Origin: an uncultured Prevotellaceae bacterium
Lineage (GTDB): Bacteria; Bacteroidota; Bacteroidia; Bacteroidales; Bacteroidaceae
Reading direction: 5' to 3'
Assembly: GCA_900314655.1 (NCBI GenBank)
Contig: OMWC01000010.1
Location: forward strand, 1 to 64,000
Length of the DNA: 64,000 nt
A model generated the notes under the pieces. It was not told the origin of the DNA, made no database searches, and saw nothing but the letters and a program-made list of their open reading frames with translations. The number at the start of each line of letters is the position of its first letter. The first letter of the stretch is position 1. This document shows, one piece after another, positions 42,276 through 51,824 of this stretch. The translations under genes were made by a program, and so were the position numbers.

Positions 42276-42776
42276 TTAGTCCTCAATCGGGTGTTCTTTA
42301 AGGTAATTAAGGAATAATTGGAGTGCCTGATTGGCAGCCTTGGATATATTCTTGTCGCGACCGTCATCTTCAGTAAGACATAGGGTTACCACATCATCGG
42401 GCGTTCCGCAAGCAAGCCAGATCGTTCCAACTGGAGTTTCGCGCGTGCCACCTCCAGGACCGGCAAAACCTGTGGCCGAAATGGCATAGTCGGTAGCCAG
42501 TATCTTGCAGGCTCCTTTCACCATTGCGATAGCCACTTCCTCACAAACGGCTGTCTTCTCAGCTATGACCTGAGGATCTACCTCCAGCAGACGTTCCTTG
42601 ATTTCGTCCACATAGCTCACGATGGAGCCTTTGAAATAGTTGGAACTGCCGGGAGAGGCAACGATGGCCTCTGCTATATGACCGCCCGTACAACTTTCAG
42701 CCGTACCCAGGGTCTTTCCCTTTTCATAAAGAAGCGTATTTATCTCCTTACTGATGATTTTATTTTCAAATTCCAT
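42276..42776 (-). CDS. pncC: CinA-family nicotinamide-nucleotide amidohydrolase
   Basis: A 166-residue stand-alone CinA C-terminal domain. The signature GTAESCTGGHIAEAIVASPG lies at residues 18-37, with YFKGSIVSY and ATGFAGPGGGTRETPVGTIW later. These enzymes deamidate nicotinamide mononucleotide to nicotinate mononucleotide in NAD recycling. The catalytic Ser-Cys region (ESC) is intact. It is 30 bases after the tsaD stop and probably the last gene of the map-tsaD-pncC unit. Confidence 0.9.
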   Translation of the reverse strand: MEFENKIISKEINTLLYEKGKTLGTAESCTGGHIAEAIVASPGSSNYFKGSIVSYVDEIKERLLEVDPQVIAEKTAVCEEVAIAMVKGACKILATDYAISATGFAGPGGGTRETPVGTIWLACGTPDDVVTLCLTEDDGRDKNISKAANQALQLFLNYLKEHPIED

Positions 42777-42806
42777 ATCTGTTGGGATTAAAGAATGAGT
42801 TTCTGA

Positions 42807-43841
42807 TTATTTGAACGTGACTTTCGAGAAAGCCGGTTTCTCGATGCCGCAGAATTCCTTGTCAAGATACTTGTAATAGCCCACGATGCCAATCATGGCA
42901 GCATTATCGGTGGTGTAGCTGAACTTGGGGATATAGATGGTCCATCCGTAGCGTTTGGCGTGGTCTTGGAAAGCATTGCGCAGGCCATTGTTGGCACTTA
43001 CGCCTCCCGCCACGGCCACATGCTTGATACCTGTCTGCTTGACGGCCAAGCGCAATTTCTTCATCAGAATGTCAACGATGGTGAATTCCAATGATGCCGC
43101 AAGGTCTTCCTTGTGATGCTCCACGAAATCGGGGTCTTCCTTCACCCAGTCGCGCAGATTGTAGAGGAAGGAAGTCTTCAGGCCGCTGAAACTGTAATCA
43201 AGTCCGGGAATATTCGGCTCGGAGAATTTGTAGGCCTTCGGATTACCCTGACGTGCCAGCCTGTCAATGATGGGACCACCGGGATAGCCCAATCCCATCA
43301 CCTTGGAGCACTTGTCGATAGCCTCACCGGCTGCATCGTCGATGGTCTGGCCGAGCACTTCCATATCATTATAGGCATTCACCTTCACGATCTGAGAATT
43401 GCCTCCGCTGACCAGCAGACAAAGGAACGGAAGTGGCGGCTGGGCATGGTCGTCATCAGCTTCCTTGATGAAATGGGCCATCACATGCCCTTGCAAATGA
43501 TTGACATCAATCATGGGAATGCCCAACGAACGGGCAAAACCCTTGGCGAAACTGACTCCCACCAACAAGGAGCCCATCAGACCCGGGCCGCGGGTAAAGG
43601 CTACGGCTGAGAGTTGTTCCTTCTTAATGCCGGCGCGCTTGATGGCCTGATCTACCACAGGCACCACATTCTGCTGGTGAGCGCGTGAAGCCAGCTCTGG
43701 CACCACACCACCATAGGCCTCATGAACGGCCTGTGAAGCCGTGACGTTGCTCAGCAGAATGCCATTCTTCAGAACGGCAGCCGAGGTGTCGTCGCAACTG
43801 CTTTCTATGCCGAGAATATAGATATCCTTATCCATCATCAA
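42807..43841 (-). CDS. tsaD: tRNA t6A threonylcarbamoyltransferase
   Basis: A 344-residue TsaD, which transfers the threonylcarbamoyl group to A37 of ANN-decoding tRNAs with TsaB and TsaE. Metal-binding HVMAH is near residue 115, the nucleotide part has LLVSGGNSQIVKV, and VAGGVSANNGLR lies near residue 280. The real start may be the third Met (MDKDIYILGIESSCDDTS). Its start overlaps the map stop by 4 bases. TsaB and TsaE are not in the window. Confidence 0.95.
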   Translation of the reverse strand: MMMDKDIYILGIESSCDDTSAAVLKNGILLSNVTASQAVHEAYGGVVPELASRAHQQNVVPVVDQAIKRAGIKKEQLSAVAFTRGPGLMGSLLVGVSFAKGFARSLGIPMIDVNHLQGHVMAHFIKEADDDHAQPPLPFLCLLVSGGNSQIVKVNAYNDMEVLGQTIDDAAGEAIDKCSKVMGLGYPGGPIIDRLARQGNPKAYKFSEPNIPGLDYSFSGLKTSFLYNLRDWVKEDPDFVEHHKEDLAASLEFTIVDILMKKLRLAVKQTGIKHVAVAGGVSANNGLRNAFQDHAKRYGWTIYIPKFSYTTDNAAMIGIVGYYKYLDKEFCGIEKPAFSKVTFK

Positions 43842-44701
43842 TAAGTCAAAATTTCAACTCCATGCTCGCGCATCACAAACGTATGCTCCCACTGGGCGCT
43901 GGGCTTCTCGTCCCATGAGATGACTTCCCATCCGTATGGATCATCTTCATCCACGAAGACCTTCCATGAGCCCATATTAACCATCGGTTCAATGGTGAAC
44001 ACCATGCCCGGAACGAGCAACATGCCTGTACCCTTACGGCCATAATGCAGCACATCGGGCTCGGTATGGAACTTCAGTCCCACGCCGTGACCACAGAGAT
44101 CGCGCACCACGCCATAGCCGTACTTATGGGCATGCTTCTGAATGGCATTACCGATATCGCCCACGAAACAATAGGGTTTGGCGGCTTCCATTCCTATTTC
44201 GAGGCATTCCTTGGCCACACGCACCAACTGTTCCTTTTCAGGAGTGGTCTTGCCAATGATGAACATGCGGGAGGCATCTGCATAATAACCATCGAGAATA
44301 GTGGTGAAATCCACGTTGATGATATCGCCCTCTTCGAGCACATCTTCTTCCTTTGGGATGCCGTGGCACACCACTTCATTGATGCTCGTGCAGACACTCT
44401 TGGGGAATCCCTCATAATTGAGGCAGGCGGGAATGGCACCGTGAGCCTCGCAATAGGCCATACAGATGTCGTCTATCTCCTGCGTATTCATCCCTGCATG
44501 TATCTGCCGGGCCACTTCATCGAGCACTCCGGTGTTGACAACACCAGCCCGACGGATACCTTCTATCTGTTCTTCCGTGAGAATCAAGTCGCGCGAAGGA
44601 ACCTCCTTACCCTTGTTCTCCCAGTACATCACCTTCTTGTCGAGTTCTGTCAAAGGTTGTCCCGGCAGGCAATGCCATCTTTTCTTCTTGTTAAAAACCA
44701 T
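43838..44701 (-). CDS. map: Methionine aminopeptidase type I
   Basis: A 287-residue enzyme that removes the first Met of new proteins. Metal ligands are visible in INVDFTTILDGYYADASR (two Asp), CGHGVG (His), FTIEPM (Glu) and QWEHTF (Glu). An extension of about 40 residues at the N terminus (KKKRWHCLPGQPL) precedes the catalytic domain and is common in Bacteroidales members. A promoter lies 26 bases upstream. Confidence 0.95.
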   Translation of the reverse strand: MVFNKKKRWHCLPGQPLTELDKKVMYWENKGKEVPSRDLILTEEQIEGIRRAGVVNTGVLDEVARQIHAGMNTQEIDDICMAYCEAHGAIPACLNYEGFPKSVCTSINEVVCHGIPKEEDVLEEGDIINVDFTTILDGYYADASRMFIIGKTTPEKEQLVRVAKECLEIGMEAAKPYCFVGDIGNAIQKHAHKYGYGVVRDLCGHGVGLKFHTEPDVLHYGRKGTGMLLVPGMVFTIEPMVNMGSWKVFVDEDDPYGWEVISWDEKPSAQWEHTFVMREHGVEILTY

Positions 44702-44726
44702 GCTGTCTGTTTATGCTTATGGAGTG

Positions 44727-44734
44727 CAAAATTA
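44727..44734 (-). promoter_or_regulatory. -7 box of the map-tsaD operon
   Basis: The reverse strand reads TAATTTTG, 26 bases before map. Confidence 0.6.
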
Positions 44735-44759
44735 TAAATTAATTCCGAGAAACGTGCAA

Positions 44760-45380
44760 CTATTTCAAATAATCGTATATTTCGCGGGTCCAATCGGCAC
44801 CATTCTCGGGACAGAAGGTGCGTATTCCAAGCTGACTGGCAGCTGCCACGTTGCGCGGACCATCATCCAGGAACAGGCATTCATCGGGGAAAACCTGCTC
44901 AGCCATGAGCACCTTGCGGAAGAACGTGTCGTCGGGTTTCATCACACCGAGCTGAAAACTCAGATAGGTGGCATCGAAATAATCGTGGATGCTCCGCCCT
45001 TCCCCATCGAAATCACCACTCTCGGCCCACGACATCATGTAGGGATTGGTGTTGGAAAGCAGTATCAGCCGATAGCCTTCGCTACGCAATTGATTCAAAA
45101 CTTCCAGATTACGCCTGGGCACTTCCTCACGATAGCCCAGCCAGGCGTGGCGGCATTCTTCATAGGAAACCTCGCGCCCACAAAGCCGGGAGAGTTCCAC
45201 GCGGAATTCCTCTGCCGTGATCTTGCCTTCTTCCAGCTGGCCGAAGATGCCGCCCTGCGTATAGGGATCGAGCCATTTCTCGGCATCGGGCAGTCCCAAG
45301 GCCTTGAAGCGCCTGAGTGCTTCGGGATGGCTAAGCGTCACGATGACACCTCCGAAATCAAATATTATGGTTCGTATCAT
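44760..45380 (-). CDS. HAD-superfamily hydrolase (YihX-like subclass IA)
   Basis: A 206-residue HAD protein. Motif I is [10 protein letters not shown], in which the usual second Asp is Gly, as in the epoxide-hydrolase/YihX group. Motif II is [11 protein letters not shown] near residue 108, and [14 protein letters not shown] is the acidic motif near residue 165. It is probably a phosphatase on small metabolites; the substrate is unknown. Its start overlaps the metH stop by 4 bases, so it is co-expressed with methionine synthase. Confidence 0.85.
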   Translation of the reverse strand: MIRTIIFDFGGVIVTLSHPEALRRFKALGLPDAEKWLDPYTQGGIFGQLEEGKITAEEFRVELSRLCGREVSYEECRHAWLGYREEVPRRNLEVLNQLRSEGYRLILLSNTNPYMMSWAESGDFDGEGRSIHDYFDATYLSFQLGVMKPDDTFFRKVLMAEQVFPDECLFLDDGPRNVAAASQLGIRTFCPENGADWTREIYDYLK

Positions 45381-48145
45381 TCGTTGAATATATCAAGTTT
45401 ATTCTTTCTGGCCTCGTCGAGCGAGAGCAGCTTCTCCTGTTCGTCATTGTATTCGCGGCGCAAGTGTTCATACTGCTCATCGAGTTCTCGGGAGAGTTTC
45501 TTTTCTTCCTGCTTGTTCATCAGCTTGGCCGCCACGAGGGCATTCTGAGAAGCATCCTTCATCCAGACCACAGGTCCTCCATAGACGGGTGCAATCTTCA
45601 GGGCCACGTGAAGCTGGCTCGTAGTGGCTCCGCCAATCATGATGGGAATATGGAGCCCGGCGCGTTTCAACTCGTTGGCCACGTTGACCATCTCTTCAAG
45701 CGACGGGGTAATCAGTCCGCTCAAGCCTATCATGTCGGCCTTCTCTTCGATGGCCTTCCTGACAATCTGTTCAGCCGGCACCATCACGCCCATGTCTATC
45801 ACTTCATAGTTGTTGCAAGCCATCACGACCGACACGATATTCTTGCCGATGTCGTGAACGTCACCCTTCACGGTGGCCAGCAATATCTTTCCGGCCTTTG
45901 CGGAGCCTTCCGTTTTCTCGGCTTCGATGAAAGGCTGCAGGATGGCTACGGCCTGCTTCATCGTGCGGGCGGTCTTCACCACCTGCGGCAAGAACATCTT
46001 TCCCTCGCCGAAAAGTTGTCCTACGGTGTTCATACCGGCCATCAAGGGACCCTCGATGATATTCACCGCATGCGGATACTTTTGCAGGGCTTCATGGAGA
46101 TCATCTTCCAGATAGTCGCCTATGCCTTTGACAAGGGCTTGAGAAAGACGGTCTTCCACGGGGATGGTGTTTCTTGAAGGAGACGAAGCAGATGCAGATT
46201 TGTCGCCGGCATCAGAGGTTGTGGCTTCCTTCTGGGCTTCAGCCTCGGCTTTCAGACGGTTGGCCAGGTCTATAAGACTTTCGGCCGCACCTTGCCGACG
46301 GTTAAGAATCACGTCTTCGATGATTTCCAACTGGTCTTCAGGAATGTCGCTATAGGTCACCTTCGTGGCCGGATTCACGATGCCGAAGTCCATCCCCTGC
46401 TGAATGGCATGGAAAAGGAACACAGCATGCATGGCCTCGCGGATATAGTTGTTGCCACGCAGGGAGAAACTCAGGTTGCTCACTCCGCCGCTGACGTGTG
46501 CACCGGGGAGGTTGCGCCTGATCCATCCTGTAGCCTTGATGAAGTCAACGGCGTAGTTATCATGTTCTTCCATGCCGGTGGCAATGGCCAGCACGTTGGG
46601 GTCGAAGATGATGTCAAGCGGATTCATCCCTACCCTTTCGGTCAGTATCTTATAAGCCCGCTCGGCTATCTCTATGCGGCGCTCATAACTGGTGGCTTGT
46701 CCTTCCTCATCGAAACACATCACCACGACGGCAGCACCATAGCGCTTCACGTCTTCGGCATGGCGTACAAACACTTCCTCGCCTTCCTTCAGCGAGATGC
46801 TGTTCACGATGCACTTGCCCTGCACGCACTTCAGTCCGGCCACGATAACCTCCCAGTTTGAGGAGTCGAGCATCACGGGGACACGGGCTATCTCAGGCTC
46901 GGCAGCAATCATATTGAGGAAGTTCACCATCTCCGCCTTGGCGTCGAGCAGGCCGTCGTCCATATTGATGTCGATGACCAAGGCTCCGTCTTCCACCTGC
47001 TTGCGGGCAATCGTCATGGCTTCCTCGTATTGTTTCTCCTTGATGAGCCGAAGGAACTTGCGCGAACCTGCCACGTTGCAACGCTCGCCCACATTCACGA
47101 AGTGCACCTCGGGGGTCACGTCGAGCGGCTCCAGTCCGCTCAGCAGCATCGTCTTGGATTTCTCCACGGGATGATGAATCTCAGCCCCTCGTGTCATTTC
47201 CACGTACCGGCTGATAAACTCGGGAGTCGTGCCGCAACATCCGCCAAGGATGTTCACCAGTCGTTCGTCGATAAACTCCTTTACCTGCGGTGACATGCTC
47301 GCCACCGTCTCGTCGTATTGTCCAAGTTCGTTGGGCAGTCCGGCGTTCGGATAGGCGCTAATATAATAAGGTGCATGCTGGGCCAGTTCTTTCAGGAAAG
47401 GCTTCATCTGCGCAGCTCCGAACGAACAGTTAAGGCCCACGCTGAAAACGTCGTATGATGAAATGCTGGCCAGGAAGGCCTGCAGGGTTTGTCCGCTGAG
47501 GGTTCTTCCCGCAAGGTCGCTCACCGTGACGCTGAGCATCAAGGGTAGCTCACGGCCCTTTTCGCCCATCACCTGATGGGCAGCATCGATGGCCACTTTG
47601 GCATTCAGCGTGTCGAAGATGGTCTCTATGAGCAGCACGTCCACACCGCCTTCCACCATCGCCTCTATCTGTTCGTGATAGGCGGCGAAGAGCTGGTCGT
47701 AGGTCAGTTCGCGGGCAGCAGGATTGCTGACGTCACTACTCATCGAACAGGTCTTGTTCGTGGGTCCCACGGAGCCGCAGACCCATCGCGGATGCTCCTC
47801 CGTAGAGAACTCATCGGCCATTGATCGAGCTATCCTTGCACCTTCGAAAGCCATCTCGCGGGCAAAGTCTTCCAGATGATAGTCGGCCTGGCTGATACGC
47901 TGGCTGCTGAAGGTATTGGTCGTAATCAAGTCTGCACCGGCCTCCAGATATCGGCGGTGAATCTCACGGACGACGCCCGGGCGCGTCAGGTTGAGCATGT
48001 CGTTGTTGCCCGACATCATACCTTTCACCTGACGAAACCGCTCTCCGCGGAAGTCACGCTCCTGCAACTGGAACCGTTGAATCTCTGTTCCCATTGCTCC
48101 GTCGAGTATCAAAATGCGCTGCTTGATTAATTCCTTCAAAGTCAT
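45377..48145 (-). CDS. metH: Cobalamin-dependent methionine synthase, without activation domain
   Basis: A 922-residue MetH that methylates homocysteine with methyltetrahydrofolate through cobalamin. The homocysteine domain has zinc Cys in LNCSFGAA and LGGCCGTTP; the folate domain has [17 protein letters not shown] near residue 350; the cap and cobalamin domain has [13 protein letters not shown] (DxHxxG) and [14 protein letters not shown]. The protein ends soon after MIGGATTS and WMKDAS, in a coiled coil. The AdoMet-binding reactivation domain of E. coli MetH (about 300 residues more) is absent. No cobalamin riboswitch is visible upstream; the gap holds a 22-bp repeat array. Confidence 0.95.
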   Translation of the reverse strand: MTLKELIKQRILILDGAMGTEIQRFQLQERDFRGERFRQVKGMMSGNNDMLNLTRPGVVREIHRRYLEAGADLITTNTFSSQRISQADYHLEDFAREMAFEGARIARSMADEFSTEEHPRWVCGSVGPTNKTCSMSSDVSNPAARELTYDQLFAAYHEQIEAMVEGGVDVLLIETIFDTLNAKVAIDAAHQVMGEKGRELPLMLSVTVSDLAGRTLSGQTLQAFLASISSYDVFSVGLNCSFGAAQMKPFLKELAQHAPYYISAYPNAGLPNELGQYDETVASMSPQVKEFIDERLVNILGGCCGTTPEFISRYVEMTRGAEIHHPVEKSKTMLLSGLEPLDVTPEVHFVNVGERCNVAGSRKFLRLIKEKQYEEAMTIARKQVEDGALVIDINMDDGLLDAKAEMVNFLNMIAAEPEIARVPVMLDSSNWEVIVAGLKCVQGKCIVNSISLKEGEEVFVRHAEDVKRYGAAVVVMCFDEEGQATSYERRIEIAERAYKILTERVGMNPLDIIFDPNVLAIATGMEEHDNYAVDFIKATGWIRRNLPGAHVSGGVSNLSFSLRGNNYIREAMHAVFLFHAIQQGMDFGIVNPATKVTYSDIPEDQLEIIEDVILNRRQGAAESLIDLANRLKAEAEAQKEATTSDAGDKSASASSPSRNTIPVEDRLSQALVKGIGDYLEDDLHEALQKYPHAVNIIEGPLMAGMNTVGQLFGEGKMFLPQVVKTARTMKQAVAILQPFIEAEKTEGSAKAGKILLATVKGDVHDIGKNIVSVVMACNNYEVIDMGVMVPAEQIVRKAIEEKADMIGLSGLITPSLEEMVNVANELKRAGLHIPIMIGGATTSQLHVALKIAPVYGGPVVWMKDASQNALVAAKLMNKQEEKKLSRELDEQYEHLRREYNDEQEKLLSLDEARKNKLDIFNE

Positions 48146-48169
48146 CTGATGTGAGTTTTAATGTCTGTG

Positions 48170-48300
48170 TATGTTGTGCAGATTTTGTGCGGATGATGTG
48201 CACAAATTGTGCAGATACGTTGCACAAATTGTGCGGATGCGTTGCACAAAGTGTGCAGATGATGTGCACAAAGTGTGCAGATGGCTTGCACAAATCCGCT
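48170..48300. repeat. 22-bp tandem repeat array R4 (TGCACA class), six units
   Basis: Units start every 22 bases from 48170 (48192, 48214, 48236, 48258, 48280). Each has a TGCACAAA.TGTGCA-like palindrome. Read on the reverse strand, spacers end in ATC, as in the other arrays. The last unit touches the smpB stop codon. It fills the whole smpB-metH gap. Confidence 0.8.
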
Positions 48301-48779
48301 CAATAATGTTTGATGGCGCGTTCCATCTCGCGGCGATCCTCTTTGGCTTTCAGCGTCTGTCGCTTGTCGTATTGTTTCTTACCGCGGCAGAGGGCGATAT
48401 CCACCTTGGCGCGTCCGTTCTCGTCGATAAACACCAGCGTAGGCACGATGGTGAAACCCGGCTGCTTGGTGTCTTCCGCCAAATTGCGAATCTCCCTTTT
48501 GTTGAGCAGCAGCTTGCGGTCGCGCTTCATCACGTGGTTGTTGTAGGAGCCGTAGCTATAGGGCGAGATGCTCATTCCCTTCACCCATATTTCGCCGTTG
48601 TGGATATAGCAGTAGGTATCCACCAGCGAGGCCTTGCCCTGGCGGATGCTCTTGATTTCAGTTCCGGTCAGGACGATGCCTGCCGTGTAGGTGTCCACGA
48701 AGAAGTATTCAAACGAAGCCTTCTTGTTCTTGATCTGCACGGGGCTTTTCTTCCTCAGTTCCTGTTCTTGCTTGTTCAT
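48300..48779 (-). CDS. smpB: SsrA-binding protein SmpB
   Basis: A 159-residue SmpB, partner of tmRNA in rescue of stalled ribosomes. It has the OB-fold blocks [20 protein letters not shown] and [20 protein letters not shown], and the basic tail [20 protein letters not shown] that enters the mRNA channel. Full-length. It starts at the stop of the DMP19 gene (4-base overlap). Confidence 0.95.
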   Translation of the reverse strand: MNKQEQELRKKSPVQIKNKKASFEYFFVDTYTAGIVLTGTEIKSIRQGKASLVDTYCYIHNGEIWVKGMSISPYSYGSYNNHVMKRDRKLLLNKREIRNLAEDTKQPGFTIVPTLVFIDENGRAKVDIALCRGKKQYDKRQTLKAKEDRREMERAIKHY

Positions 48780-49282
48780 TGTTCGATGGTTGCAAAATTC
48801 TCAATATGGTCGTCAATATAGACGGCCACCATATTAGTCCAGCTCTCTTCGTTCTCCACGAATGCATCGTCCATTTCGTCAAACTCTTCATACTGTTCGA
48901 AGAGTGCCATGAATTCCTCATCGGTGCAGTCGCGTTCTATCTCCGGGCCATACTTTATATATAAGGTATGCGCGTTATAGATGAGTTTCGACAGTTCGCG
49001 CAGTCCCCATTGCTTGATGGCCTTGGCAAACGGATTCTTGAAGATAAACGGCCCGTAGCCATTGTGAATGAGCTGCACGAAGCCACCGTCCATCACCTCG
49101 TCGCGAAGCGTGCGATAAGCCAGCAGCGTGATCTGGTCGCTGTTGAGCTCGGCCATCGTCTCTGCGGTCAGTTCGTTTCCGATAGCAGCATTAATGGCAT
49201 TAACGAATACATCCACAAAGGCATCCATGCCCTCCGAGGCTGCCTGCTGAAGACTTGAGTCCTTAATTCTTATTTCTTTCAT
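48776..49282 (-). CDS. DMP19-family (DUF4375) protein
   Basis: A 168-residue acidic protein. It matches the DMP19-like family: [16 protein letters not shown] near the end and [20 protein letters not shown] in the middle. Relatives are small DNA-mimic-like proteins of unclear role. The start at 49282 ([10 protein letters not shown]) is chosen because a promoter box lies 9-16 bases upstream; a longer frame would run through that promoter. Co-transcribed with smpB. Confidence 0.75.
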   Translation of the reverse strand: MKEIRIKDSSLQQAASEGMDAFVDVFVNAINAAIGNELTAETMAELNSDQITLLAYRTLRDEVMDGGFVQLIHNGYGPFIFKNPFAKAIKQWGLRELSKLIYNAHTLYIKYGPEIERDCTDEEFMALFEQYEEFDEMDDAFVENEESWTNMVAVYIDDHIENFATIEQ

Positions 49283-49290
49283 TGCGGCGA

Positions 49291-49298
49291 CAAAGTTA
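49291..49298 (-). promoter_or_regulatory. -7 box of the DMP19-smpB operon
   Basis: The reverse strand reads TAACTTTG only 9 bases before the start at 49282, so the leader is very short. Confidence 0.55.
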
Positions 49299-49338
49299 CA
49301 ATATTTTTTTTGATAATTCGTTATCATCCAAAAGAATA

Positions 49339-50574
49339 ATGAAAAAATACCTTTCGATATTGCTGATTTCCCTGTTTGCGGTGACCTCACGGGCGCAGCG
49401 ACATGAGATACTCAGTCCGCGCATCGCTTCGCTGCAGGTGACGGCCGACGACAACTGGACAGGACTGCCCATAACCGACATGGACGGAAGAATCCATATT
49501 AACTTTGACGACCTCACCCACGAATACACCCGCTATACCTACCGCATAGAACATTGCGAGGCTGACTGGACACCCTCTGAGGAACTCTTCACCAGCGACT
49601 ATCTGCAAGGGTTTGCCGACGGCGATGTAATCGAATACTGCATTGAGTCGCTCAACACGTATCAACTATATACCCACTATTCGCTGACCATCCCCAACGA
49701 ACGCTGCCGCCTAAAGATGAGCGGCAACTACCGACTGACCGTCATCGACGAAAACAACGACGAGACACCGGTGATGACCGTCTGCTTCATGCTCGTGGAA
49801 CCAAAGATGGGCGTTTCGCTCAATTATACCACCAATACCGACGTAGATATCAACAACAGTCATCAGCAGGTGGAGATGAACCTCCTATACGGAGAACTCA
49901 ACGTGACTAATCCCACGGAGCAAATCAAGACCGTCGTGATGCAAAACGGACGTTGGGACAATGCCCGCCTGAATGCCCGTCCGCAATATGTGATGGCCGA
50001 TGGGCTCCGCTGGCAACATTGCCGCGACTTCATTTTCCGGGCCGGCAACGAGTATCACAAGTTTGAGATGCTCGACCTCACCCACCCCACGATGGGCATC
50101 GACCACATCAGCTGGGATGGAGAAATGTATCATGTGTTTCCCTTCATCAACGAACCTCGCCGACATTACATCTACGACGAAGATGCCAACGGCGCATTCA
50201 TCATCCGCAACAGCGACAACTACGAGATAGAAAACACGTGCGACTACGCCTGGGTTCACTTCCAGCTGAATTGTCCGAATCCTGTGAAAGGCGATGTCTA
50301 TCTGAACGGTGCATGGACCCACGACTGGTTCCTGCCGGAATACAAGATGGAATACAATGAAGAAATGAAATGCTATGAGGGCGCCGTGAAATTGAAACAA
50401 GGGTATTACAATTTTCAATACCTGCTGATGAATCCTGACGGCACCATCACAACCATGCCCACCGAGGGCGATTTCTACCAAACGGAAAATTCCTATCAGG
50501 CCCTTATATATTATAAAGGTACGGGCGAGCGGACTGACCGGCTCGTTGGCTATGCAAATATAAAAGGGAACTAA
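49339..50574 (+). CDS. Type IX secretion system plug protein (DUF5103)
   Basis: A 411-residue exported protein. The start at 49339 gives a signal peptide (KKYLSILLISLFAVTSRAQ). Body blocks such as INFDDLTHEYTRYTYRIEHC near residue 55, YCIESLNTYQLYTHYSLTIP and NGAWTHDWFLPEYKM near residue 330 match the DUF5103/T9SS plug family, which closes the SprA translocon in the outer membrane. No other type IX genes are near, as is usual for this gene. Its stop overlaps the convergent TPR gene by 4 bases. Confidence 0.85.
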   Translation: MKKYLSILLISLFAVTSRAQRHEILSPRIASLQVTADDNWTGLPITDMDGRIHINFDDLTHEYTRYTYRIEHCEADWTPSEELFTSDYLQGFADGDVIEYCIESLNTYQLYTHYSLTIPNERCRLKMSGNYRLTVIDENNDETPVMTVCFMLVEPKMGVSLNYTTNTDVDINNSHQQVEMNLLYGELNVTNPTEQIKTVVMQNGRWDNARLNARPQYVMADGLRWQHCRDFIFRAGNEYHKFEMLDLTHPTMGIDHISWDGEMYHVFPFINEPRRHYIYDEDANGAFIIRNSDNYEIENTCDYAWVHFQLNCPNPVKGDVYLNGAWTHDWFLPEYKMEYNEEMKCYEGAVKLKQGYYNFQYLLMNPDGTITTMPTEGDFYQTENSYQALIYYKGTGERTDRLVGYANIKGN

Positions 50575-51767
50575 CGGAGCATACGGTCAATCTCCTCAAA
50601 CTCACGGCCCATATTGAGCTTGAGATAGATATTATAGAGCGCAGCTGCCCATTTGTCTTTTTCATGTGGAGCCAACGCACGGTAGCGTTCCATATAGGGC
50701 AGCGCCTTACGGTAAAGTTCGCGCATCTGCTTGCGCTGCTTGGCACCCACCTTTCCTTTCTCTATGAGGAAAGCCTTGTTCACATAGGCTACGCCTGCAT
50801 TATAATAAGCATCGGCCAGGGTGTCGTTGCGGGCTATCAGCGTGTCGCAAAGCGCGATGCACGCATCATAGTCGCCCTGATTAAGCAGCATCTTACTCTT
50901 GGCAAAAATGAACAGTTCGGAAGAGTCATTGACAGCCAAAGCCTCATCCACGATAGTCATGGCACGCTCACGCTGGTTCGTCGAGCTGTAGTGGTCAATA
51001 AGCCGTGGGAAGAAATAGGAAGAATTTGGATAGTGCTCAAAACCATCGACCAGCGTCTGTTCGTAGCTCTGCTTGTCGGATTGGAGCTTGTAGATTTCAG
51101 CCAGATACTGCAGACAGTTCTCTAAGCGGACAGTATCCTGCAGGGCAAGATCCTTGTATTTGAGTGCCATTGACGGATTACCCAACTGATAGCCGCAGAG
51201 CACAGTCCAGAATGCAGCCGTGGGATTGAGCGGATCGTTTTCGAAATGCCGGTTCTCAAAGAGCGGCTGACGATGGCAATCGAGGAACGCATCAAACATC
51301 GTGAATGCCTCCTGATAGTTGTTGCGGCGCAGGAAGAACACACCGCCATTGTAAAGATTGGGACGGTAACCTGAAAGGAAACCTGAATGATTCTCGCGAT
51401 ACTTGATACGGATGCGGCCCTTCTTGTCGGGGAGTGCATCGATACTATCCATCGACTGGTAGTCGCGAAACATCTTGAGGGCCAGTTTGAACAATGCTGC
51501 CGTGTCCTGCTTCTGACGGAGATACATCCGCTCGTTGCCTTGCAGGTATTGTGCCCGCACGGCAGTGGTCATGGTGTTCCAAATCTTCAGGTTCCTACGG
51601 TTCACACTATCTGAGAGCAACATTCTCATCTGCTGCTCAGCCTTCTCAAGATTCTTGCCGCTCTTGATAATCGCCTCTGCTTGCTGAATCTCTTTCTTCT
51701 GGGCTTTCAGACAAGGGATTAGGATTACCAGGAATGACAAGATTAATAAGTATCGCTGTTTCTTCAT
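50571..51767 (-). CDS. Exported TPR protein
   Basis: A 398-residue protein with a signal peptide (YLLILSFLVILIPCLKAQ) and TPR-type helices through most of its length (NNYQEAFTMFDAFLDCH; LADAYYNAGVAYVNKAF; YRKALPYMERYRALAPHEKD). It follows another exported TPR protein of similar length and order after 57 bases. The two are distant paralogues. Role unknown; the pair behind gyrA is typical of Prevotella. Confidence 0.8.
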   Translation of the reverse strand: MKKQRYLLILSFLVILIPCLKAQKKEIQQAEAIIKSGKNLEKAEQQMRMLLSDSVNRRNLKIWNTMTTAVRAQYLQGNERMYLRQKQDTAALFKLALKMFRDYQSMDSIDALPDKKGRIRIKYRENHSGFLSGYRPNLYNGGVFFLRRNNYQEAFTMFDAFLDCHRQPLFENRHFENDPLNPTAAFWTVLCGYQLGNPSMALKYKDLALQDTVRLENCLQYLAEIYKLQSDKQSYEQTLVDGFEHYPNSSYFFPRLIDHYSSTNQRERAMTIVDEALAVNDSSELFIFAKSKMLLNQGDYDACIALCDTLIARNDTLADAYYNAGVAYVNKAFLIEKGKVGAKQRKQMRELYRKALPYMERYRALAPHEKDKWAAALYNIYLKLNMGREFEEIDRMLR

Positions 51768-51824
51768 TCGTTAAAAATGGAGCCGACAAATAATGCCGGC
51801 TCCCCAAAAGACGATTAATTGAAA

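Noticed and set aside
48146..48169. Cobalamin or SAM riboswitch before metH
   Set aside because: The space is filled by the 22-bp array and no conserved riboswitch core is visible.
48170..48300. CRISPR array
   Set aside because: Units follow each other without unique spacers, the 22-bp unit itself is the palindrome, and no cas gene is in the window. The same holds for the other 22-bp arrays.
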